From Thiomonas arsenitoxydans (GTDB lineage Bacteria > Pseudomonadota > Gammaproteobacteria > Burkholderiales > Burkholderiaceae_C), in NCBI RefSeq assembly GCF_000253115.1, contig NC_014145.1, positions 1,860,001 through 1,924,000 of the forward strand: a stretch of 64,000 nt of DNA. The letters run 5' to 3'. Position numbers and translations under genes: made by a program. How positions within the stretch are numbered: position 1 is the first letter of the stretch; the number at the start of each line of letters is the position of its first letter. Of this stretch, positions 53,057-59,991 are shown in pieces. A model generated the notes under the pieces. The model did not search any database. It was not told the origin of the DNA and worked only from the letters and a program-made list of their open reading frames with translations.

Positions 53057-53441
53057 ATGGACCGTTGATCTCGTCGCCGATCGTTTTTGGGAGGCCGCAC
53101 GCACCTCCCATCGTCTGCCACCCGTCCGAGTCCAGGGCTACTTCAACTGCTGGCCAGCCATCCAACGCATGCCTTGGGAGAATCTCGGGGCAGAGCCGCC
53201 CATTATTCGTTTCCCACCAGAGCCGGCAGCCATCGACCGCATGCTGGAGACGATGCAATGGGTGCTCTGGTTGGAGGTCGAGCAGCGCCACCTCGTCTGG
53301 ATGCGCGCCGAGCGCTATCGGTGGAAGGAGATCTGCTGCCGATTTGGCTGTGATCGAACGACCGCCTGGCGCCGCTGGCAAGCCGCCTTGGCGATCGTCG
53401 TGTCCCAGCTCAACGGCGCGACCAAGCCCGTGGCAGCATGA
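53049..53441 (+). CDS. DUF6362 phage protein (HTH, possible late regulator)
   Basis: A 130-residue protein with DLVADRFWEAARTSHRLPPVRVQGYFNCWPAIQRMPWE at the N-terminus and a helix-turn-helix at the C-terminus (ERYRWKEICCRFGCDRTTAWRRWQAALAIVVSQLN). These features fit the DUF6362 family, found at the end of phage early operons, the same place as RinA/ArpU-type late regulators. It might control the late genes across the following gap. That role is inference. Confidence 0.75.
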   Translation: MAEWTVDLVADRFWEAARTSHRLPPVRVQGYFNCWPAIQRMPWENLGAEPPIIRFPPEPAAIDRMLETMQWVLWLEVEQRHLVWMRAERYRWKEICCRFGCDRTTAWRRWQAALAIVVSQLNGATKPVAA

Positions 53442-53593
53442 GTGCGTGAGGGGAGTCAGAGGAAATTGAAGGCCGCAGTGAGTTCGTGATTACAGGCGCT
53501 GGCGCATGCTGCTCTTGCCCTCGAAAGCGGCTGCAACATTTCGAAGGGTTTTGGCTAATATTCACCGTAATCTTGCGAGCACTGCGCGTGTGA

Positions 53594-53626
53594 GGGCCAC
53601 GGAGGAATTCGTGGCCTTCGTTTTTT
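53594..53626 (+). terminator. Rho-independent terminator, end of early operon
   Basis: GGCCACG and CGTGGCC form a perfect seven-base stem around an eight-base loop, followed by TTCG and a run of six T. It lies about 150 bases after the last early gene. Confidence 0.8.
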
Positions 53627-53713
53627 CAGCTCGGCGCTTGGAGAAATTTCGGCGAGTCCTACCTCCCGAAAGCGCAATGCGGGGGGCGAGAGCGCGGTAT
53701 TCGCCTCGCGTCT

Positions 53714-53737
53714 AACTGCAAACCGAGGTTTGCAGTT
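53714..53737. repeat. Perfect 24-base palindrome
   Basis: The arms AACTGCAAACC and GGTTTGCAGTT are exact complements with only GA between them. No T tract follows. A symmetric site of this length in a phage control gap suggests a dimeric regulator operator or a processing or pausing signal. Confidence 0.75.
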
Positions 53738-53759
53738 TGCACCCTGATCCGATCGCCGA

Positions 53760-53793
53760 GCCCGCCCACGGCAACCACGTCGGCGGGCTTTTT
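53760..53793 (+). terminator. Rho-independent terminator upstream of the methyltransferase genes
   Basis: GCCCGCC and GGCGGGC form a seven-base stem with a 15-base loop, followed by five T. It sits about 80 bases before the first methyltransferase frame, so transcription of the late genes must start after it or pass it by antitermination. Confidence 0.75.
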
Positions 53794-53875
53794 CACTCCA
53801 CGGTGCAATGCCCCTGGTGGCACGGATAGGCTCACTCCTTTCCCGCGCGGACCGCACTTTTTCGAGGACCACATC

Positions 53876-55279
53876 CTGAACATCCTCAACGTCGCCTACC
53901 GCAAGGTTGAGACGCTGATCCCTTACGCCAAGAACCCGAGGACCCACACCGATGCCCAGATCGCCAAGATCGCGGCAAGCATCGTGGAGTACGGGTGGAC
54001 CAACCCGGTGCTGGTGGACGGTGCCAATGGCGTCATTGCAGGACACGGGCGTCTGGCCGCCGCGCGCAATCTAGGTCTCACCGAGGTCCCGGTCATTGAA
54101 CTGGCGCACCTGACGCCGGCGCAGAAGCAGGCCTACGTGATCTCCGACAACCGCCTGGCGCTTGATGCTGGGTGGGACGAAGAATTGCTGGTGCTGGAGT
54201 TGGCGGAACTCTCCGAGTCCGGCTATGACCTGGCGCTGACCGGCTTCGACGATGGCGAGATCGAGTCCTTCCTGGCCCGAGCAGCCGAGGACGACGGCGC
54301 GCAGTCCAGTGAGTCCAATGCGGACGCCGCAGACGACGTGCCCGAAGCGCCACAGGTTCCGGTGAGTCAGGTCGGTGACGTGTGGGCGATCGGACGGCAT
54401 CGCTTGATCTGCGGCGACTCGACCGATGCGTCGGTGGTTGCAGCGTTGATGGAGGGCGAGCGCGCCCAGCTGTGCTTCACCTCACCACCCTATGGCAACC
54501 AGCGGGACTACACCAGCGGTGGCATTGCCGACTGGGACGCTCTCATGCGCGGCGTCTTTGCCAACCTGCCGACGACTGCCGACGCACAGGTGCTGGTCAA
54601 CCTCGGCCTGATCCATCGGGACAACGAGTTCATCCCGTACTGGAATGCCTGGGTCGAGTGGATGCGCACCACCGGCTGGCGACGCTTCGCGTGGTATGTC
54701 TGGGACCAAGGGCCGGGCATGCCCGGTGACTGGTCGGGACGCTTCGCGCCCAGTTTTGAGTTCGTGTTCCATTTCAACCGCGAGAGTCGCAAGCCGAACA
54801 AGATCGTCCCCTGCAAGTTCGCGGGACAGGAGACGCATCTGCGCGCTGACGGATCCTCGACGGCGATGCGCGGCAAGGACGGTGAGGTCGGCGGCTGGAC
54901 GGCCGCAGGACAGCCGACGCAAGACTTCCGCATCCCCGATTCGGTAATCCGCGTCATGCGGCACAAGGGAAAGATCGGGCAGGACATCGATCACCCGGCC
55001 GTCTTCCCGGTGGTACTGCCCGAGTTCGTGATCGAGGCCTTCACAGATCAGGCCGACATCGTGTTCGAGCCGTTCGGCGGCAGTGGCAGCACCATGCTGG
55101 CGGCCGAGCGCACGGGGCGCACCTGCCGCGCCGTGGAAATCGCGCCGGAGTACGTCGACGTAGCGATCCGGCGGTTCCTGCAGAACCACCCGCAAGAGGA
55201 AGTCACGCTCGTGGCCACGGGCCAGAGCTTTGCAGAGGTGACCAAGCAGCGGTTGTTCGTCGGGGAGACGGGGCAATGA
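53876..55279 (+). CDS. ParB-domain/DNA methyltransferase fusion (SPPY type)
   Basis: About 467 residues. The N-terminal ParB/Srx domain (VETLIPYAKNPRTHTDAQIAKIAASIVEYGWTNPVLVDG, VIAGHGRLAAARNLG) is followed by a beta-class methyltransferase with motif IV FTSPPYGNQRDY and, later, motif I FEPFGGSGSTMLAAERTGR. SPPY suggests N4-cytosine methylation, whereas DPPY suggests N6-adenine. No ATG, GTG or TTG lies in frame before the ParB domain. The best start is a CTG at 53876 with a GAGGA seven bases upstream. The first GTG (53984) would remove 36 conserved residues. It overlaps the next gene by four bases. Confidence 0.85.
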   Translation: MNILNVAYRKVETLIPYAKNPRTHTDAQIAKIAASIVEYGWTNPVLVDGANGVIAGHGRLAAARNLGLTEVPVIELAHLTPAQKQAYVISDNRLALDAGWDEELLVLELAELSESGYDLALTGFDDGEIESFLARAAEDDGAQSSESNADAADDVPEAPQVPVSQVGDVWAIGRHRLICGDSTDASVVAALMEGERAQLCFTSPPYGNQRDYTSGGIADWDALMRGVFANLPTTADAQVLVNLGLIHRDNEFIPYWNAWVEWMRTTGWRRFAWYVWDQGPGMPGDWSGRFAPSFEFVFHFNRESRKPNKIVPCKFAGQETHLRADGSSTAMRGKDGEVGGWTAAGQPTQDFRIPDSVIRVMRHKGKIGQDIDHPAVFPVVLPEFVIEAFTDQADIVFEPFGGSGSTMLAAERTGRTCRAVEIAPEYVDVAIRRFLQNHPQEEVTLVATGQSFAEVTKQRLFVGETGQ

Positions 55280-56541
55280 GTTCTTGGCTCGCCGACAAGA
55301 TCGAGCAGTGGCCGACGGCCAAGCTGGTGCCGTACGCCCGCAACGCACGCACGCACTCGGAGGCGCAGGTCGCGCAGATCGCCGCGTCGATCGTCGAGTT
55401 CGGCTTCACCAATCCTATCCTCGCCGGCAGTGACGGCGTGATCATCGCCGGCCACGGGCGGCTCGCGGCCGCCCAGAAGCTCGGCCTTGAGGTGGTGCCG
55501 GTCGTGGTGCTCGAGCACCTGAGCACGACGCAGCGCCGGGCCCTGGTGATCGCAGACAACCGTATCGCCGAAAGCGCCGGATGGGACGAGGCGCTGCTGC
55601 GCATCGAAATGGCTGACCTACAGGATGCCGACTTCGATCTGTCGATCACCGGCTTCGACGCCATCGCGCTGGCCGAACTGATGGCGGGCGATGAGCCGCA
55701 GGGCGAGGGGCAGACCGACGACGACGCAGTCCCGGACGTGGCGGAGACGCCGGTGTCACGACTTGGCGATGTCTGGTTGCTGGGTGGCCACCGGCTACTG
55801 TGCGGCGACTCCACCGTGGCTGAGAGCTACGACAGGGTGCTCGACGGCGAGCCAGTGGACATGGTCTTCACCGACCCGCCGTACAACGTGAACTACGCCA
55901 ACTCTGCCCGCGACAAGATGCGCGGCAAAGAGCGTGCGATCCTGAATGACAATCTGGGCGACGGCTTCTATGACTTCCTGCTGGCGGCGCTGACGCCAAC
56001 CATCGCGCATTGCCGGGGTGGCATCTACGTGGCGATGTCATCTAGCGAACTGGATGTGTTGCAGTCTGCCTTCCGTGCGGCGGGCGGCAAGTGGTCGACG
56101 TTCATCATCTGGGCCAAGAACACCTTCACGCTGGGCCGTGCCGACTACCAGCGCCAGTACGAGCCGATCCTCTACGGATGGCCCGAGGGCTCGCAGCGCC
56201 ACTGGTGCGGCGACCGCGACCAAGGCGACGTCTGGAACATCAAAAAACCACAGAAGAACGACCTGCATCCGACGATGAAGCCGGTGGAGTTGGTCGAGCG
56301 CGCGATTCGCAATTCGAGTCGCCCCGGCAACGTGGTCCTCGACCCCTTCGGCGGCTCCGGCACGACGCTGATTGCGGCCGAGAAGTCTGGGCGGCTGGCG
56401 CGGCTGATCGAACTCGATCCGAAGTACGCCGATGTGATCGTGCGCCGCTGGCAGGATTGGACAGGCAAGCAGGCCACCCGAGAGGCAGATGGCGTGGCGT
56501 TCGATCAGGCGGCAAGCGACTCGTCGATGATTTCGCAGTGA
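55276..56541 (+). CDS. ParB-domain/DNA methyltransferase fusion (DPPY type)
   Basis: A 421-residue paralogue of the preceding gene. The ParB domain reads TAKLVPYARNARTHSEAQVAQIAASIVEFGFTNPILAG and GHGRLAAAQKLG. The methyltransferase has motif IV VFTDPPYNVNYANS and motif I VLDPFGGSGTTLIAAEKSGRLARLIELDP, so it is beta-class and probably makes N6-methyladenine. No restriction endonuclease accompanies it, so the pair likely protects phage DNA or marks it for replication or packaging. The ATG overlaps the previous stop (ATGA). Its 3' end overlaps an opposite-strand gene by 37 bases. Confidence 0.92.
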   Translation: MSSWLADKIEQWPTAKLVPYARNARTHSEAQVAQIAASIVEFGFTNPILAGSDGVIIAGHGRLAAAQKLGLEVVPVVVLEHLSTTQRRALVIADNRIAESAGWDEALLRIEMADLQDADFDLSITGFDAIALAELMAGDEPQGEGQTDDDAVPDVAETPVSRLGDVWLLGGHRLLCGDSTVAESYDRVLDGEPVDMVFTDPPYNVNYANSARDKMRGKERAILNDNLGDGFYDFLLAALTPTIAHCRGGIYVAMSSSELDVLQSAFRAAGGKWSTFIIWAKNTFTLGRADYQRQYEPILYGWPEGSQRHWCGDRDQGDVWNIKKPQKNDLHPTMKPVELVERAIRNSSRPGNVVLDPFGGSGTTLIAAEKSGRLARLIELDPKYADVIVRRWQDWTGKQATREADGVAFDQAASDSSMISQ

Positions 56542-56870
56542 ATCACGAACCCAGTCAGGTAAGGCAGACCGCGCGGGATGCCGTAGTCCTTGCTGGTCTG
56601 GCGTCCGATCTTCCAGCCCATCCACTGCTGTGTGGCGGCGTTGATCGCATCCGCCAGGGGCAGACCACGAAACAGTCCGTTCTGCACCTCGTCGGCGAAG
56701 TGGCGACCATGGCGGCTGTCGAGGAAGATCCGCACCGAGTCCAGCGGCTGGCCGGTGGCGTCCGAGACGGCGTTCATCGCCAGGGGCCACGCGGCGTTGG
56801 CGTGTTCGTTCATCGTTCCCCAATAGCCCCAGGCTTCGTTCTGGGTGACGGGGATCGTGGTGCTGGTCAT
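56505..56870 (-). CDS. Conserved phage protein, unknown function
   Basis: A 121-residue protein (VTQNEAWGYWGTMNEHANAAWPLAMNAVSDATGQPLDSVRIFLDSRHGRHFADEVQNGLFRGLPLADAINAATQQWMGWKIG). Proteins of this look recur in betaproteobacterial prophages near methyltransferases. No function is known. A GAAGGAGC site precedes the ATG. It lies on the opposite strand to most phage genes, along with the DUF3489 gene. Confidence 0.65.
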   Translation of the reverse strand: MTSTTIPVTQNEAWGYWGTMNEHANAAWPLAMNAVSDATGQPLDSVRIFLDSRHGRHFADEVQNGLFRGLPLADAINAATQQWMGWKIGRQTSKDYGIPRGLPYLTGFVIHCEIIDESLAA

Positions 56871-56966
56871 CTCGGGCTCCTTCGTGTTGATGTTGCGACG
56901 TCCGTAGTAACGCGCTGTTCGATTGAGAAGCCAAGCACCGCTTGGCCTCTTTCTCGATCTTTGTGA

Positions 56967-57497
56967 TCAGGCGACGCGGTACACCCGCTCGCCGCCCTGA
57001 GGCTTGTCCGAGACGATGGTCAGGCCGAGCTTCTTTTTCAGGGCGCCCGCAAAGGTGCCGCGCACCGTGTGTGCTTGCCAACCGGTGGCCTCGCAGATCT
57101 GCGGGATGGTGGCGCCCTCGGCGCGCTGCAGCATCCGGATGACTTCGGCCTGCTTGCTGTTCTCACGGGTGCGCGGCTTGGGCTGCTCGGTGGTGGCGTC
57201 TTTGGCACCGTCCTTGGCCCAGGACGCCTCTGCGGCCGTCACGGCGGCCTCTATCTCGGGGTCTGCGTCCTCGGGCGCAGGCGCGGGACGGGCGTGACCC
57301 ATCGCATCAAAGCCCTCGGCGGCGACGGACCAATCGGTGCCGTCGGTTGTGATCAGCGCGCGGTTGAACAGGCCGTCGAGCACCTTCTTGCGGGCACCGC
57401 CCTTGATGTTGTCGGGAAACCAGACGATCTTGCCGCCAGTGTGTTCGATGGCGTAGGCGAGGATGGCGTGCTGGGCGGGGGTGAGTTGAACACTCAT
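56967..57497 (-). CDS. DUF3489 protein
   Basis: A 176-residue protein. The C-terminal DUF3489 domain is diagnostic: RENSKQAEVIRMLQRAEGATIPQICEATGWQAHTVRGTFAGALKKKLGLTIVSDK, a winged-helix-like fold. The N-terminal half (LTPAQHAILAYAIEHTGGKIVWFPDNIKGGARKKVLDGLFNRALI) repeats a similar helical design. Such proteins are frequent in phages and plasmids of alpha- and betaproteobacteria, and DNA binding is probable. An imperfect terminator-like stem (GCCAAGC/GCTTGGC) lies at 56930-56946 downstream. Confidence 0.85.
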   Translation of the reverse strand: MSVQLTPAQHAILAYAIEHTGGKIVWFPDNIKGGARKKVLDGLFNRALITTDGTDWSVAAEGFDAMGHARPAPAPEDADPEIEAAVTAAEASWAKDGAKDATTEQPKPRTRENSKQAEVIRMLQRAEGATIPQICEATGWQAHTVRGTFAGALKKKLGLTIVSDKPQGGERVYRVA

Positions 57498-57594
57498 GGT
57501 GGACTCCGTGCTTGGTGGATGGTGATGCCATTACCGCGCTGTCGCGCCCACAAGCCAAGCCTGGCTGCTGCACACAACAGATACCGAACGATTC

Positions 57595-57978
57595 ATGCCC
57601 GTGCGCGCCCAGACTCCCTGCCGCCACCCCGGCTGCGCCGCGCTGGTCAGCGCACCTGGCTATTGCGATGCGCACCAGTCTGACCGACGCCAATGGGATG
57701 GCAACGCGCAGGCCCGCCGTCGCCAGCAACGCCGCGCGCTGCCCACCAACGGCGCGGCCTGGCGCGCCCTACGCGAGCAGGTGCTACGCGCCGAGCCGCT
57801 GTGCCGGCATTGCGCGACGCAAGGACTGTGGCGCGCCGCCACGGTCGTCGATCACATTGACAACGACCCCGGCCACAACGCCACGGGCAACCTGCAGCCG
57901 CTGTGCGCGGCGTGCCACAACCGCAAGACGGCGCGCGAGGACGGCGGCTTCGGCAACGGCCGTCGCCCCCGGGGGTAG
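57595..57978 (+). CDS. Phage HNH endonuclease
   Basis: A 127-residue HNH nuclease. An N-terminal zinc-like segment (CRHPGCAALVSAPGYCDAH) is followed by the HNH core: CRHCATQGLWRAATVVDHIDNDPGHNATGNLQPLCAACHNRKTARED, with both CxxC pairs and the catalytic histidines. HNH proteins next to terminase genes act with the terminase in DNA packaging in HK97-type phages. It lies about 770 bases before terS, separated by an opposite-strand gene. Confidence 0.9.
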   Translation: MPVRAQTPCRHPGCAALVSAPGYCDAHQSDRRQWDGNAQARRRQQRRALPTNGAAWRALREQVLRAEPLCRHCATQGLWRAATVVDHIDNDPGHNATGNLQPLCAACHNRKTAREDGGFGNGRRPRG

Positions 57979-58042
57979 AGAGATCGCTGGGTCGTGGCAA
58001 GGGAGATCGATCTAAAGCGACGCGCGGCTACCCGCCGCGGCA

Positions 58043-58597
58043 CTATTTGTGGAGATCCCCTGTGCCCATCCGATGCAGGCGCACCCACTCAAGTGCTTTG
58101 AATATCCTCTTGGTCACTCGCTGCAGGCGGCGGAAATCGACCCAGGTCTCGGGCGACGGTTCCTCGCCGTTCTTGTATGAAGTTGCCGGTCCGTCGGGAT
58201 AGCGGAAAACCGTGGACTTGGGGTCGATTCGATCGAACTCGGCAATGCGTTCGGTCAGCCACACCACCTGGTCCGCGGGATAACGACTTTCTAGATAGGG
58301 CTTGAGCGACTGAACGAGATCGTTCCGCCGATGTCCCTGTGCCCGATCGGGCAGCAAGGACTTCAGATACAGCTCGAGCGCATGCCGATAGCAAAACAGG
58401 ATCGGGTATGCCGCCTCCCATGACTCTTGCTGCGCCGCAGCCGCTTCCATCAGTCGATCAGCGGCTTCTGCAAAGGCCCGTGCGACTTCGACGTTGACCA
58501 TGCTTCCCATGCCGGGGGCGAACGTGCCGAAGTAGAACTCCTCCTCACCGAGTCTATCGGGCGGATCGGTGAAGATGTTTTGAGCGTCGTCGTTCAT
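58043..58597 (-). CDS. HEPN-like protein, probable phage moron
   Basis: A 184-residue helical protein with YPILFCYRHALELYLKSLLPDRAQGHRRNDLVQSLKPYLE, reminiscent of HEPN-type domains, in which an RxxxxH-like arrangement and long helices are usual. I see no partner nucleotidyltransferase gene. It is on the opposite strand between the HNH and terS genes, so it is probably an independently expressed accessory gene. A defence or host-takeover role is speculation. Confidence 0.6.
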   Translation of the reverse strand: MNDDAQNIFTDPPDRLGEEEFYFGTFAPGMGSMVNVEVARAFAEAADRLMEAAAAQQESWEAAYPILFCYRHALELYLKSLLPDRAQGHRRNDLVQSLKPYLESRYPADQVVWLTERIAEFDRIDPKSTVFRYPDGPATSYKNGEEPSPETWVDFRRLQRVTKRIFKALEWVRLHRMGTGDLHK

Positions 58598-58745
58598 TGC
58601 TGTCGTCCGTCAAGGCCGTCGGAATCTCGCCAAGGGTAAGGGGGGGGCGCAAACTTCCGCAACAGCACGCGGCGATCCGCGCGCCAGGGCAAATTTTTGC
58701 GCAGCCAAATTCAAATGATTGTGTTTTTTCAAATGGAGCCCGCCC
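58598..58745. other. Gap before terS, candidate packaging site region
   Basis: The 148 bases before the small terminase gene include a run of eight G (58640-58647) and paired GCGCAAA/TTTTTGCGC segments. In phages with P27-type small terminases the cos site lies in this position. No cos sequence can be proven by eye. Confidence 0.3.
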
Positions 58746-59246
58746 GTGGCCGGTAAGCCCGGGCGCTCCGGGGGGGCGCGCACCGGCGCCGGGCGCAAAC
58801 CCCTGCCGACCGCCGTCAAAGCCGTCAAGGGCACGCTGCGCAAGTCGCGTACCAACGCCGCTGAGCCGCAAGCGGCCGCAATGCTGTCGGATCCGCCGCT
58901 GGAAATGCGCGAGGCGGCCGCCGACCTCTGGCGCTACCTCGTCGGCAGCACGCCGCCGGGGGTCCTGCACGCCAACAACGCCGCCCTGCTGGAGCGCTAC
59001 TGCGAGCTGCTGGCGCAGTACCGCGACGTCGTGCGCGAGATCGCCAAGCGCGGTGTCGGCGGCCTGCTGACCAAGGATCGCCACGGCATGCCCGCACGCT
59101 CGATACTGTTCGAGTTGCAGATGGAGTTGTCGCGCTCGCTCAAGGAGTGCGAGGCGGAGCTCGGGTTCACGCCGGTCTCCCGCGCGCGGGTGCAAGTACC
59201 CCAGGCGCCGGCCCCCAAGCTCGACGACCCGTGGGCGGACTTCTGA
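58746..59246 (+). CDS. terS: Phage terminase small subunit, P27 family
   Basis: A 166-residue DNA-recognition subunit of the packaging motor. It has the basic N-terminus KPGRSGGARTGAGRKPLPTAVKAVKGTLRKSR and the P27 pattern REAAADLWRYLVGSTPPGVLHANNAALLERYCELLAQYRDVV, ending in a DPWADF tail that may contact the large subunit. The GTG at 58746 has a GGAG seven bases upstream. In other phages the large subunit follows directly. Here a vapBC pair intervenes. Confidence 0.87.
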   Translation: MAGKPGRSGGARTGAGRKPLPTAVKAVKGTLRKSRTNAAEPQAAAMLSDPPLEMREAAADLWRYLVGSTPPGVLHANNAALLERYCELLAQYRDVVREIAKRGVGGLLTKDRHGMPARSILFELQMELSRSLKECEAELGFTPVSRARVQVPQAPAPKLDDPWADF

Positions 59247-59290
59247 CGCACGGCGCGGCGCCCGCCTCGATGCGCCGAGCCACACTTCGA

Positions 59291-59701
59291 TCAGTGGTTG
59301 TTGACCCAGTTCTCCACCGCCAGGCCCGGATAGGCCTGGAAGTCTGCGGTGTTGTTGGTGACCAGCACCGTGCCCAGCGCAACGGCGTGCGCTGCGATCA
59401 GCTTGTCCAGAGCGTCGCGGTTTCGCTCGCGCGTGGCCAGGCGGATCGGCCCATAGCTTTGCGCCGATCGAATGTCGAAGGGCGCAACGGGGACGTCCTC
59501 GACGAACGTTGTCAGCGCCTCACGATTTTGCTCACGCGCTGCCCCGGAACACGCCACGCCGTACTCCAGTTCGGCCAGCGTGATCGCCGAGATCACGATA
59601 TCGCCGACGAAACACTGTGCGAAGCGCTGCGCAACTTGAACCGGCTGGCGCTTCATCAGGTAGATGCAGATGTTGGTGTCGAGCATGTACTTCGGGCTCA
59701 T
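59291..59701 (-). CDS. vapC: VapC-type PIN-domain toxin
   Basis: A 136-residue PIN RNase. Acidic active-site residues are seen in KYMLDTNICIYLMK, SAITLAELEYGV, DALDKLIAAHAVALG and VTNNTADFQAYPGLAVENW. VapC toxins cleave tRNA or rRNA to halt growth and can abort phage infection. It overlaps the antitoxin stop (ATGA) and is transcribed opposite to the phage late genes. Confidence 0.93.
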   Translation of the reverse strand: MSPKYMLDTNICIYLMKRQPVQVAQRFAQCFVGDIVISAITLAELEYGVACSGAAREQNREALTTFVEDVPVAPFDIRSAQSYGPIRLATRERNRDALDKLIAAHAVALGTVLVTNNTADFQAYPGLAVENWVNNH

Positions 59702-59934
59702 AGCGCCTCGCGCTCGGCTTGTTCCTGCTCCCCGCGCCCCGGCACCGTGAAGTCTGGTGAGAACCGGGCCAGCTTGCCCAGCACGTCCCCCAGGCGCCGT
59801 TGCGCGGGATAGATGCGCAACTCGTCGCCGTGCCGCTCGATGATGAGATCAAGATCGGTCGAGCTGTAAGCCAGCTCCGCCGGGATGCGCACCGCCTGCG
59901 AATTGCCGTTTTTGAAGATCTTGGTGATAGCCAT
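59698..59934 (-). CDS. vapB: VapB-type antitoxin (AbrB fold)
   Basis: A 78-residue antitoxin with the swapped-hairpin AbrB domain (AITKIFKNGNSQAVRIPAELAYSSTDLDLIIERHGDELRIYP) and a C-terminal toxin-binding tail. The start at 59934 fits the family. The longer open frame upstream is antisense to terL. It should neutralise VapC and repress its own promoter through the palindrome just upstream. Confidence 0.92.
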   Translation of the reverse strand: MAITKIFKNGNSQAVRIPAELAYSSTDLDLIIERHGDELRIYPAQRRLGDVLGKLARFSPDFTVPGRGEQEQAEREAL

Positions 59935-59950
59935 GCTCGGCCTCCGATGG

Positions 59951-59991
59951 ATGTACATGTACATACTATGACACATCCGCCTCGTTGTAAA
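59951..59991 (-). promoter_or_regulatory. vapBC promoter and operator
   Basis: On the minus strand TTTACA (complement of 59986-59991) and TAGTAT (complement of 59963-59968) are separated by 17 bases, a good sigma-70 promoter. The perfect palindrome ATGTACATGTACAT at 59951-59964 overlaps the -10 box and is the probable VapB operator. The region also contains the terL start on the other strand, so binding here could affect terL. Confidence 0.7.

Larger units (their letters stand above)
53442..53875. other. 434-base control gap between early and late phage genes
   Basis: No gene is supported here. The gap holds two factor-independent terminators, a perfect 24-base palindrome and, around 53545-53572, a T/A-rich segment with TAATAT and TAATCT that could be a -10 region. 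It separates the early operon from the methyltransferase and packaging genes. A 69-codon frame at 53506 was considered and dropped because a terminator hairpin crosses it. Confidence 0.6.
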
